Under the pieces are notes generated by a model that did not search any database, was not told the origin of the DNA, and was given only the letters and a program-made list of their open reading frames with translations. This document shows positions 6,251 to 12,412 of a DNA stretch of 16,196 nt, one piece after another. Positions within the stretch are counted from its first letter, which is position 1. Every line of letters begins with the position of its first letter. This stretch comes from Paracoccaceae bacterium. Its GTDB lineage: Bacteria > Pseudomonadota > Alphaproteobacteria > Rhodobacterales > Rhodobacteraceae. The position numbers and the translations under genes were made by a program. Location: positions 1 to 16,196 of the forward strand of contig JAMWZF010000007.1 in the NCBI GenBank assembly GCA_024304875.1. Direction: 5' to 3'.

Positions 6251-6646
6251 TCAGACCCGGCGACGCTTGGGCGGGCGGCAGCCGTTGTGCGCGATCGGCG
6301 TCACGTCACGGATCGACGTGATGTTGAAGCCGACGGCAGCCAGGGCACGCAGGGCGCTTTCGCGGCCGGAGCCGGGGCCCTGCACTTCCACTTCCAGTGT
6401 CTTTACACCGTGCTCCTGGGCCTTCCGGCCGGCGTCTTCGGCGGCCATCTGGGCGGCGTAGGGGGTCGACTTGCGCGACCCCTTGAAGCCCATCGTCCCG
6501 GCGGAGGACCACGAGATCGCGTTCCCCTGCACGTCCGAGATCAGGATCTTGGTGTTGTTGAAGCTGGAGTTCACATGCGCGACGCCAGCAGCGATGTTCT
6601 TGGAGACTTTCTTCTTGCCGCCTCCGCGACGAGGTTCACGAGCCAT
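6251..6646 (-). CDS. rpsK: 30S ribosomal protein S11
   Basis: A 131-residue S11 of the small-subunit platform, recognised from GVAHVNSSFNNTKILISD, the GFKGSRKSTPYAAQ segment, and the C-terminal AHNGCRPPKRRRV. Twelve bases separate it from rpsM, whose TAA stop is part of its own perfect AAGGAGG ribosome-binding site. Termination of rpsM and initiation of rpsK are therefore likely coupled. Confidence 0.98.
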   Translation of the reverse strand: MAREPRRGGGKKKVSKNIAAGVAHVNSSFNNTKILISDVQGNAISWSSAGTMGFKGSRKSTPYAAQMAAEDAGRKAQEHGVKTLEVEVQGPGSGRESALRALAAVGFNITSIRDVTPIAHNGCRPPKRRRV

Positions 6647-6658
6647 ATCAGCGCCTCC

Positions 6659-7027
6659 TTATTTCTTCTTGCCGGCAATGGCCTTCGCGGGGCCTTTGCG
6701 GGTGCGGGCGTTGGTATGGGTGCGCTGGCCGCGAACCGGCAGGTTCCGGCGGTGGCGCAATCCACGGTAGCAGCCGAGGTCCATCAGACGCTTGATGTTC
6801 ATCTGAGTCTCACGGCGCAGGTCGCCTTCGACGGTGTAGTTCGCGTCAATGTGCTCGCGGATGGCGAGGACTTCGGCGTCGGACAGCTCGTTGACCCGGC
6901 GGGTCGCGTCGATGCCGACGGACTCGCAGATGGCCTTGGCCGAGGTATGGCCGATACCGGTGATGTAGGTGAGGGCGATCGGAACCCGCTTTGCAGTCGG
7001 GATGTTCACGCCGGCAATACGTGCCAC
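6659..7027 (-). CDS. rpsM: 30S ribosomal protein S13
   Basis: A 122-residue S13 of the small-subunit head, recognised from MARIAGVNIPTAKRV, YITGIGHTSAKAI and RHRRNLPVRGQRTHTNARTRKG. It is the first gene of the alpha operon here. It is preceded by a 286-base gap holding a promoter and a long structured leader, and followed within 12 bases by rpsK. A purine-rich GAAAGGAAG lies upstream of the ATG. Confidence 0.98.
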   Translation of the reverse strand: MARIAGVNIPTAKRVPIALTYITGIGHTSAKAICESVGIDATRRVNELSDAEVLAIREHIDANYTVEGDLRRETQMNIKRLMDLGCYRGLRHRRNLPVRGQRTHTNARTRKGPAKAIAGKKK

Positions 7028-7181
7028 GTATATCTTCCTTTCGGTGCGGGCCCGTGATCCCAGGCCCTTTTTTCACAACCAAAGCCCGGGGCGGTTCTGC
7101 CACCGGGCCTCATGAACCTTCGAGGTGATCCGTCGAGGCGCCCGCGCGGACGATTCGACACCATTCCTGTCAAGATGGGGC
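7028..7181 (-). promoter_or_regulatory. Structured 5' leader of the rpsM operon
   Basis: If transcription starts from the promoter at 7182-7210, about 150 bases lie upstream of rpsM. The leader can fold: GCCCGG and CCGGGC (about 7107-7082) form a stem with an inner GGC/GCC pair. GGGCC and GGCCC (about 7067-7048) form a second stem after an A-rich stretch. There is no long ORF in it. In other bacteria the equivalent leader is bound by S4 for feedback control. Here rpsD is elsewhere and the folds are not obviously the same, so autoregulation is only a possibility. Confidence 0.4.
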
Positions 7182-7210
7182 TATCTATGAGCCATGAGCG
7201 CAGGGGTCAA
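7182..7210 (-). promoter_or_regulatory. Promoter of the rpsM-rpsK-rpoA-rplQ operon
   Basis: On the minus strand TTGACC (7210-7205) and TAGATA (7187-7182) are 17 bases apart, a good housekeeping-sigma arrangement for this group. The -35 box sits in a perfect dyad GGGGT-CA-ACCCC (7203-7214). A second TTGACT lies just upstream (7221-7216). Start site and strength are inferred. Confidence 0.55.
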
Positions 7211-7289
7211 CCCCTAGTCAAGACATCTGTGCCGGCCGGGGGACGCGGCTTTCGAAAGCCCGTCTGACGCGATTTCGAATTCACGTACC

Positions 7290-7309
7290 AAGCCGCTTCG
7301 ACGCGGCTT
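7290..7309. terminator. Hairpin immediately downstream of adk
   Basis: AAGCCGC-TTCGAC-GCGGCTT is a perfect 7-bp stem with a 6-base loop beginning four bases after the adk stop. No T-tract follows on the minus strand, so it is a weak or Rho-assisted terminator or a 3'-end stabilising hairpin for the rplO-secY-adk message. Confidence 0.45.
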
Positions 7310-7313
7310 CGCC

Positions 7314-7892
7314 CTACCCCAGGACCCTGGCGATATCCGCCGCCACCGCGTCCATCGAGCCCATGCCGTCCACCGAGGTCAGCTTTCCCTTGGCGTGGTA
7401 GTAACCGATCAGGGTAGAGGTCTGCTTGTAGTATGCCATGAGGCGGGTGCGCATCGCCTCGGCGGTGTCGTCGGCGCGGGGCTCCTGACCGGCTGCCTTC
7501 GCCTCCTCGGCGCGACCCACGACGCGCTGCACCAGCACCTCGTCGTCCACCTGCAATTCGATCACCGCGTCCAGCGCTTGGCCTTCCTCGGCCAGCAGAT
7601 CGCCCAAGGCGTCGGCCTGGGCCAGGGTCCGGGGGAAGCCGTCGAAGATGAAGCCGCCGGGGGCGTCGCGGGTTTCCAGCTGTTCGCGGATCAGGCCGAT
7701 GACGATCTCGTCGGTCACAAGCTCGCCCCGGTCCATCACGTCGGCGACACGCTTGCCCATGGCGGTCCCGCTGGTGCGGGCGGCGCGGAGCATGTCCCCG
7801 GTGGAGAGCTGCACCATCTGGCGTTCATCTACCAGCCGCTTGGCCTGGGTTCCTTTTCCGGCCCCAGGGGGACCAAGCAGTATGATATTCAT
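7314..7892 (-). CDS. adk: Adenylate kinase, short-lid form
   Basis: A 192-residue adenylate kinase that interconverts ATP, AMP and ADP in the cytosol. The P-loop GPPGAGKGTQ is at 7-16, the AMP-binding segment STGDMLR follows at about 30, and FDGFPRT is the second AMP signature. Between VVGR and the RADD motif only a short Ala/Glu-rich stretch occurs. This is therefore the short-lid type without the zinc-finger-like lid found in many adenylate kinases of about 215 residues. The arginines needed for phosphate contact (VVGR, PRADD, TRL) are still present. The ATG overlaps the secY stop as ATGA, so translation is probably coupled. Confidence 0.96.
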   Translation of the reverse strand: MNIILLGPPGAGKGTQAKRLVDERQMVQLSTGDMLRAARTSGTAMGKRVADVMDRGELVTDEIVIGLIREQLETRDAPGGFIFDGFPRTLAQADALGDLLAEEGQALDAVIELQVDDEVLVQRVVGRAEEAKAAGQEPRADDTAEAMRTRLMAYYKQTSTLIGYYHAKGKLTSVDGMGSMDAVAADIARVLG

Positions 7893-9265
7893 CGGCGCGA
7901 CGGTGCCTTCCTTTTCCGTGTGCCCTTGGTGCCAGCCCCGCGGCGTCCGCGCAACTGGCTCTTCTCGATCAGGCCCTCGTACTGGTGGGCCAGCATGTGG
8001 GACTGGACCTGCTGGATCGTATCCATGCCGACGGAGACGATGATCAGGACCGAGGTGCCGCCGAAGTAGAACGGGATCGCCAGCTGGGAGCGGATGATCT
8101 CGGGCATCAGGACGATCAGGGCGAGGTAGGACGAGCCCAGGACGAGGATGCGGGTCAGAACGTAGTCGAGATATTCCGCCGTCCGCTTGCCCGGCCGGAT
8201 GCCGGGGACAAAGCCGTTCTGGTTCTTCAGGTTGTCGGCCACGTCGTCGACCTTGAAGGCGACTTCCTTGGTGTAGAAGAAGGTGAAGAACACCACCATC
8301 GCCACCATGAAGAGCAGGTAGAGCGGCTGACCGGGGCCGAAGTAGGCCAGGATGGTCGACATCACCGGGCCGGTATCTGCGCCCGAAAAGGTGCTGAGGG
8401 TCGTCGGCAGCAGCAGCAGGGCCGAGGCGAAGATCGCCGGGATCACGCCCGCCGGGTTCACCTTGATCGGCAGGTGCGACTGGCCGCCGTCGTAGACCTT
8501 CATCCCGACCTGCCGGCGCGGGTACTGGATGGTGATCTTGCGCAGGGCCCTCTCCATGAAAACCACGAAGGTCAACACGACAAGGACCATGGCGATCACC
8601 CCCACGATCACGCCGGGACTGATGGCGCCCGAGCGGCCCTGCGACAGGAACTGCGCGAGGGCGGCGGGGATCTCGGCGATGATGCCGACGAAGATGATGA
8701 GGCTGATGCCGTTGCCGATGCCGCGGGCGGTGATCTGCTCGCCCAGCCACATCAGGAACATGGTGCCACCGACCAGCGTGATGACGCAGGCGGCCCGGAA
8801 ATAGAGGCCCGGATCGGTGGCGAGGTCCCCCGCCTCGAGGCTGACGGCCATGCCGTAGGCCTGGAAGGTGGCGAGGATAACAGTGCCGTAGCGGGTGTAC
8901 TGGTTCAGCTTCTTGCGGCCCTGCTCGCCCTCTTTCTTCAGCTGCTTCCAGGGTTCGTACATCGACCCCATGAGCTGCACGATGATCGAGGCCGAGATGT
9001 AGGGCATGATGCCGAGCGCGAAGATGCCCATCCGGCCCAGAGCGCCGCCGGTGAACATCGACAGGATGCCGCCGATGCCGGCCGAGGCCTGCTCCATGAA
9101 GTCGCGCAGGGCGGCGCCGTCGATCCCGGGGACCGGGATGTAGGTGCCGATCCGGTAGACGATCAGGATGCCGAGGGTGAAGAGGATGCGGCTGCGCAGC
9201 TCGGTGGCCTTGCCGAAGGCCCCCCAGCTCATGTTGGAAGCCATTTGCTCTGCTGCTGATGCCAT
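7889..9265 (-). CDS. secY: Preprotein translocase subunit SecY
   Basis: The 458-residue pore subunit of the SecYEG translocon with ten expected membrane helices. Visible signatures are PVPGIDGAAL and GGALGRMGIFALGIMPYISASI at the N-terminal plug and TM2 region. RGIGNGISLIIFVGI follows, then the cytosolic loop with RRQVGMKVYDGGQSHLPIKVN and PAGVIPAIFA. The C-terminal tail is basic. I keep the ATG at 9265 (MASAAEQMAS) because it matches group relatives. The ribosome-binding site is weak (AAGAAGAG), and an ATG at 9244 is an alternative. It follows rplO by 105 bases and overlaps adk. Confidence 0.97.
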   Translation of the reverse strand: MASAAEQMASNMSWGAFGKATELRSRILFTLGILIVYRIGTYIPVPGIDGAALRDFMEQASAGIGGILSMFTGGALGRMGIFALGIMPYISASIIVQLMGSMYEPWKQLKKEGEQGRKKLNQYTRYGTVILATFQAYGMAVSLEAGDLATDPGLYFRAACVITLVGGTMFLMWLGEQITARGIGNGISLIIFVGIIAEIPAALAQFLSQGRSGAISPGVIVGVIAMVLVVLTFVVFMERALRKITIQYPRRQVGMKVYDGGQSHLPIKVNPAGVIPAIFASALLLLPTTLSTFSGADTGPVMSTILAYFGPGQPLYLLFMVAMVVFFTFFYTKEVAFKVDDVADNLKNQNGFVPGIRPGKRTAEYLDYVLTRILVLGSSYLALIVLMPEIIRSQLAIPFYFGGTSVLIIVSVGMDTIQQVQSHMLAHQYEGLIEKSQLRGRRGAGTKGTRKRKAPSRR

Positions 9266-9287
9266 AGGCGCTCTTCTTTATTGAACA

Positions 9288-9319
9288 GCGCCGCCAGACC
9301 GGGGACCGGACGGCGGCGC
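9288..9319. repeat. Long hairpin between rplO and secY
   Basis: GCGCCGCC (9288-9295) and GGCGGCGC (9312-9319) form a perfect 8-bp outer stem, with an inner CCGG/CCGG pair closing a three-base loop. It lies about 20 bases upstream of secY. No T-tract follows, so attenuation, RNA processing or control of secY translation are possible roles. Confidence 0.5.
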
Positions 9320-9344
9320 AGATAAGGTCAGGAAGCGATGTAAG

Positions 9345-9358
9345 GGGCCGCGCGGCCC
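9345..9358. repeat. Perfect 14-bp GC palindrome after rplO
   Basis: GGGCCGCGCGGCCC is fully self-complementary and lies 12 bases beyond the rplO stop, next to the longer hairpin at 9288-9319. Together they make the rplO-secY gap strongly structured in RNA. Confidence 0.5.
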
Positions 9359-9370
9359 GTCACAACCGCT

Positions 9371-9841
9371 TTACTCGGCAGCCGCCGCAGAAGTGACCGT
9401 CAGCGAGCCGCCGGCCTTCTCGACCGCCTCGATCGCGCCCTTGGACGCACCGGTGACGGTGATCGTGGCCTTGGACGTGATCTCGCCCTTGCCAAGGATG
9501 CGGATACCGTCGCGCTTGCGGTTCGTCACACCGGCCGCGATGATCGCGTCCTCGGTGATGTTTGCGGCGTCCAGCTTGCCGGAATCAATGAATTTCTGGA
9601 TCAGGCCGAGGTTCACCACGGCAAAGGCCTTGCGGTTCGGCTTGTTGAAGCCGCGCTTGGGCAGACGCTGGTAGAGCGGCATCTGGCCGCCCTCGTAGCC
9701 CTTGATCGCCACGCCCGAGCGGGACTTCTGACCCTTGATGCCGCGGCCGGCGGTCTTGCCCTTGCCCGAGCCGGGGCCGCGCGCGACGCGCATGCGTTTC
9801 TTGGCGGCGCCGGGATTGTCCCGGAGTTCGTTCAGTTTCAT
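9371..9841 (-). CDS. rplO: 50S ribosomal protein L15
   Basis: A 156-residue L15, an early-assembling large-subunit protein. The start MKLNELRDNPGAAKKRMRVARG and the Gly/Lys-rich GPGSGKGKTAGRGIKGQKSR segment are diagnostic, followed by GFEGGQMPLYQRLPKRGF in its local form YEGGQMPLYQRLPKRGF. AAGGAG lies seven bases before the ATG at 9841; the longer open frame upstream is not translated in relatives. Unusually, rpmD is not directly upstream: 3.9 kb of other genes intervene, and a promoter at 9939-9967 drives the rplO-secY-adk block. Confidence 0.97.
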   Translation of the reverse strand: MKLNELRDNPGAAKKRMRVARGPGSGKGKTAGRGIKGQKSRSGVAIKGYEGGQMPLYQRLPKRGFNKPNRKAFAVVNLGLIQKFIDSGKLDAANITEDAIIAAGVTNRKRDGIRILGKGEITSKATITVTGASKGAIEAVEKAGGSLTVTSAAAAE

Positions 9842-9938
9842 GTCGCTTCTCCTTGCCGGATGTCTGCCCCGAAGCGAACGGGCAGCCCACGGCGTTTCTT
9901 GGTTGGCTTGAGTCGGGCCCATGCCGGGCCACCGGGGG

Positions 9939-9967
9939 CGTATAGGGAAAGCGGGCGGGACGATCAA
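9939..9967 (-). promoter_or_regulatory. Promoter of rplO-secY-adk
   Basis: On the minus strand TTGATC (9967-9962) is followed after 17 bases by TATACG (9944-9939), a good housekeeping promoter with a predicted leader of about 90 bases. It explains how rplO and secY are expressed although detached from the front half of the spc cluster. A short dyad GGGCC/GGCCC (about 9915-9930) falls at the start of the leader. Confidence 0.6.
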
Positions 9968-10116
9968 GGGCCATCGCGGAGCTGGGCGCCCGAGCCCGAA
10001 ACATTCCTGACGGCAGCGTGATCCGGTCTCCCGAAACTCTGCCGAGGGGGGCTGCGTGACTGATGCCAGAACCCGGCCACGTGGGGTGGACCGGGACGCA
10101 ACAGAGAGGATCTTTG

Positions 10117-10971
10117 ATGACCCTTCGCATTCTTTCCACCACTGCCCTTCTCACCATCGCCGGCACCACCGCCTTCGGCGCCGCCCATGCCGGCAAGATG
10201 GGTTACGCCCTGGCCGACGACGGCAGCACCCTGATCGTGATGGCCGACATCTCGGCCCCGGGCGAGGTGATGACCTACGAGCTCTCCGACGACCTCGACG
10301 CTATCGCCTACCGTCCCGTGACCGGCGATCTGCTCGGCTTCAAGAACGGCATGATCTACACCATCAACACCTCGACCGGCGAGCTGACCGACCTCGGCGC
10401 CTCGTTCGGCGAAGGCGCGATGGTGGGTGACGACTCGATGGTCGCCTTCGACTTCAACAACGCGATCGACGCTGTGCGCGCCGTGTCCTCGACCGGTGAC
10501 AACCTCGTCTACTTCCCCGACGACTTCGGCGACAACGACGAACGCGCCGGCACCGTCGTCCGCATGACCGACCTGGCCTGGGCCGAGGGCGACGCCAACG
10601 AGGGTGTCGAGCCGAACGTCTACGCCAATGCCTACACCAACGCGGTGGCAGGCACGACCGCCGAGAGCACGTTCCAGTACGGCCTCGACGCCAACGCCAA
10701 CGCGCTGATCTCGATCGCCAACAACGAGGGCACCCTCGCCTCGATCGGCTACATCACCGTGGACGGCGAGACCGTGGACCTCGCGCCCATGGGCGGCTTC
10801 GACATCTTCTCGCCCGAGGTGGGCTCGGACGAGGCCTACGCCATCCTGCAGCTGGAGGGGGCAGAGACCGCCGGCCTCTACAGCATCAACCTGGAAACCG
10901 CCGAGGCGACCATGCTGGCCGATCTCGGAATGGGCGACATTTCGGGCTTTGCCGTGTCCGGGGGCATGTAA
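10117..10971 (+). CDS. Secreted DUF4394 domain protein
   Basis: The only clear plus-strand gene encodes 284 residues. A signal peptide covers about 1-25 (hydrophobic core ILSTTALLTIAG, likely cleavage after AHA). The mature part is acidic and repetitive and matches the DUF4394 pattern: LDAIAYRPVTGDLLGF at 60-75, a YTINTSTGEL turn, FDFNNAIDAVRAVSSTGDNL at 111-130, NAYTN, later GGFDIFS and LYSINLETAEATML. Such domains are thought to fold as beta-propeller-like repeats; their function is unknown. GAGAGGA six bases before the ATG supports this start. It lies opposite to all neighbours inside the split spc cluster and has its own terminator. An envelope or extracellular role is inferred only from the signal peptide. 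Confidence 0.88.
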   Translation: MTLRILSTTALLTIAGTTAFGAAHAGKMGYALADDGSTLIVMADISAPGEVMTYELSDDLDAIAYRPVTGDLLGFKNGMIYTINTSTGELTDLGASFGEGAMVGDDSMVAFDFNNAIDAVRAVSSTGDNLVYFPDDFGDNDERAGTVVRMTDLAWAEGDANEGVEPNVYANAYTNAVAGTTAESTFQYGLDANANALISIANNEGTLASIGYITVDGETVDLAPMGGFDIFSPEVGSDEAYAILQLEGAETAGLYSINLETAEATMLADLGMGDISGFAVSGGM

Positions 10972-10985
10972 CCCCACGTTCATGG

Positions 10986-11001
10986 CCTGCCGGTTGGCAG
11001 G
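10986..11001. repeat. Hairpin just after the DUF4394 gene
   Basis: CCTGCC-GGTT-GGCAGG is a perfect 6-bp stem with a four-base loop, 15 bases beyond the stop codon. It precedes the stronger terminator and may protect the 3' end of the transcript. Confidence 0.45.
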
Positions 11002-11012
11002 TCCGAATGGCG

Positions 11013-11048
11013 ACGCCCCGGCCCCCGCGGTCGGGGCGTTCGTCTTTT
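11013..11048 (+). terminator. Intrinsic terminator of the DUF4394 gene
   Basis: ACGCCCCG (11013-11020) pairs with CGGGGCGT (11032-11039) in an 8-bp stem, followed by TTCGTCTTTT. This fits a Rho-independent terminator for the rightward transcript. On the other strand there is no T-tract, but the stem also lies just beyond the stop of the small leftward gene. Confidence 0.7.
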
Positions 11049-11055
11049 CGGGGGT

Positions 11056-11376
11056 CTAGCGGGCCTTGCGGCGGCGGGTCAGCCGCCTGGCATTGGCGCT
11101 GGCCTTGATGTTCAGCGGACCGATCCCGGCCAGGGCCGCGGCGGCCATGTCGGGGGAACGGCTGACCGCGACCATGGCCTTCTCCATCCCGAGGGCAAAG
11201 GCCGCCGGTTTCTCCCAGACCATCCGCATCGCCTCGGCCGGGGCGAGGGTGCCGGCGGCGATGGCGGCGCTTCGGGCCTGGATGACCTGGGCCGAGGACC
11301 AGGACAGACGCGCGCAGGCAAGGGACAGCTCCTGCCAGCCGCGGGCGGCGGCAAAGGCTTGGGTCATGGGCCACAT
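11056..11376 (-). CDS. Small alanine-rich protein of the Rhodobacteraceae 'antifreeze protein'-labelled family
   Basis: About 106 residues, Ala-rich and helical, with a basic tail (NARRLTRRRKAR). The pattern MRMVWEKPAAFALGMEKA, a later hydrophobic helix, and PLNIKASANARRL resemble a short protein family widespread in Rhodobacteraceae. Databases often call it 'antifreeze protein', a label with no experimental basis I know of; its helical, Ala-rich character is rather phasin-like. Its function is unknown. The ATG at 11376 is chosen because GGAG lies ten bases upstream and a promoter-like pair lies at 11409-11436; an ATG at 11367 is nearly as good. It converges on the DUF4394 gene. Confidence 0.6.
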   Translation of the reverse strand: MWPMTQAFAAARGWQELSLACARLSWSSAQVIQARSAAIAAGTLAPAEAMRMVWEKPAAFALGMEKAMVAVSRSPDMAAAALAGIGPLNIKASANARRLTRRRKAR

Positions 11377-11408
11377 ATTGGGGAAACTCCGTTCCGTATT
11401 CGATCTGG

Positions 11409-11436
11409 AACATATGCCCCCGTCATATATTGGCAA
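11409..11436 (-). promoter_or_regulatory. Candidate promoter of the small alanine-rich gene
   Basis: On the minus strand TTGCCA (11436-11431) and TATGTT (11414-11409) are separated by 16 bases in a locally AT-rich patch, 33 bases upstream of the chosen start. The preceding gene on this strand ends in a terminator, so an own promoter is expected here. Confidence 0.4.
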
Positions 11437-11460
11437 GAGCCAGCGGTGCCACTCCAACAC

Positions 11461-11495
11461 AAAAGGGGCGGCCCTCGCGGACCGCCCCCTTTTTT
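11461..11495 (-). terminator. Intrinsic terminator of the metallo-hydrolase gene
   Basis: GGGGCGG (11465-11471) pairs with CCGCCCC (11482-11488), flanked by A-runs on the left and T-runs on the right. Read leftward, the stem is followed by TTTT; read rightward by a longer T-run. It lies about 20 bases beyond the hydrolase stop and could work in both directions, though no rightward gene ends there. Confidence 0.8.
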
Positions 11496-11515
11496 CTTAC
11501 GGGTTCCGGTAGCCG

Positions 11516-12307
11516 TCAGCCGAGGTCGCCCTCTTCGTACCATCCACCCATCCGGGCCTCGATGCCGTCGTTCAGCATGGCGGCAAAGTCCTCCGGGTCC
11601 TGCGTGCCGCCGTCGCGGCCGCGGTAGTGGTAGGGATAGACGTATGTCGGCGCGAATTCGTTCACACCCGAGGCCGCGGCCTCCGCATCCATCGTGAAAG
11701 GCAGGTTCATCGACACGAAGGCGAGGTCGATGTTCTCCAGCGCCCGCATCTCAGGCGTGTCCTCGGTATCGCCAGAGATATAGGTGCGGAAATCACCCAT
11801 GGTCAGGACGTAGCCGTTGTCGCGGCCCCGCGGGTGGAAGTCGGTCCGGCCCTCGGTGATGTTGTAGGCCGGGATCGCGTCGATCATGACGCCCTCGAAC
11901 TCGGCGCTCTCGCCGTTCGCCAGCGGCGTCGCCATGGCCTTCAGATCCTCGGGGAGCATGTCGTAGACGGCCGGGTTGGTGTAGATCGGCACCCCGCCCT
12001 CGGGCATCAGCGCGGCCAGGGTCTCCGCGTTGTAGTGGTCGCCGTGCTCGTGAGTGATGAGGATCGCGTCGGGCGCAGGGAAGTCGCTGTAATTGCCCGC
12101 ATCGCCCACCGGGTCGACATAGAAGGTGCCCATCGGGCTTTCCATCACGAAGGAGGCGTGGTCGACCGGGTGGATGGTGATCGGCCCGTCGGCGCTCTCG
12201 AAGGTGTCGGACATATGCGCCTCGGCCCTGGCGGCGTAGGGCAGGACGGTGATCGCGCCGGTCGCGGCGGCGGCGCTGGCAAGGAAGGTGCGTCGTGTGG
12301 TGGTCAT
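11516..12307 (-). CDS. Tat-exported metallo-beta-lactamase-fold hydrolase
   Basis: A 263-residue MBL-fold protein. A twin-arginine signal (TTRRTFLAS at 3-11, hydrophobic stretch, cleavage near ARA at 28) predicts folded export to the periplasm. The metal motif THEHGDHYN gives H86, H88, D90 and H91. Further ligands are likely in the GDTEDTPEM segment (D180) and H227 in YPYHYRG, with PAYN and FHPRGRDNGYVL resembling the UlaG/RomA-like branch. The substrate is unknown; those relatives include lactonases and phosphodiesterases, so lactone hydrolysis is conceivable but not shown. GAGGAG precedes the ATG at 12307. It is 105 bases after ilvA and ends in its own terminator. I saw no clear promoter, so it may share one with ilvA. 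Confidence 0.88.
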   Translation of the reverse strand: MTTTRRTFLASAAAATGAITVLPYAARAEAHMSDTFESADGPITIHPVDHASFVMESPMGTFYVDPVGDAGNYSDFPAPDAILITHEHGDHYNAETLAALMPEGGVPIYTNPAVYDMLPEDLKAMATPLANGESAEFEGVMIDAIPAYNITEGRTDFHPRGRDNGYVLTMGDFRTYISGDTEDTPEMRALENIDLAFVSMNLPFTMDAEAAASGVNEFAPTYVYPYHYRGRDGGTQDPEDFAAMLNDGIEARMGGWYEEGDLG

Positions 12308-12412
12308 GGGCGTCTCCTCTCCGGTTTGGATGCGGGGAGAGGTAGCGCTGCCCGGAGGGCAACAAATGACAATCGCGTCAGACCGGGGATGCGCGGGCGC
12401 ACAGACCCGGGA

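Noticed and set aside
7168..7173. TTGACA on the minus strand upstream of rpsM as a second promoter
   Set aside because: Although the -35 match is perfect, no acceptable -10 sequence lies 16-18 bases downstream.
7893..8750. Continuation of the adk frame far upstream into secY
   Set aside because: The adk protein clearly begins at MNIILLGPPG (7892); the upstream part is an out-of-frame shadow of secY.
7985..9259. Plus-strand frame of 424 codons opposite secY
   Set aside because: Asp/His/Glu-rich shadow of the hydrophobic secY codons; no plausible fold or motif.
10019..10024. TGATCC as a possible RpoE-type -35 box for the DUF4394 gene
   Set aside because: No matching -10 element (TAA-type) occurs at the expected distance downstream.
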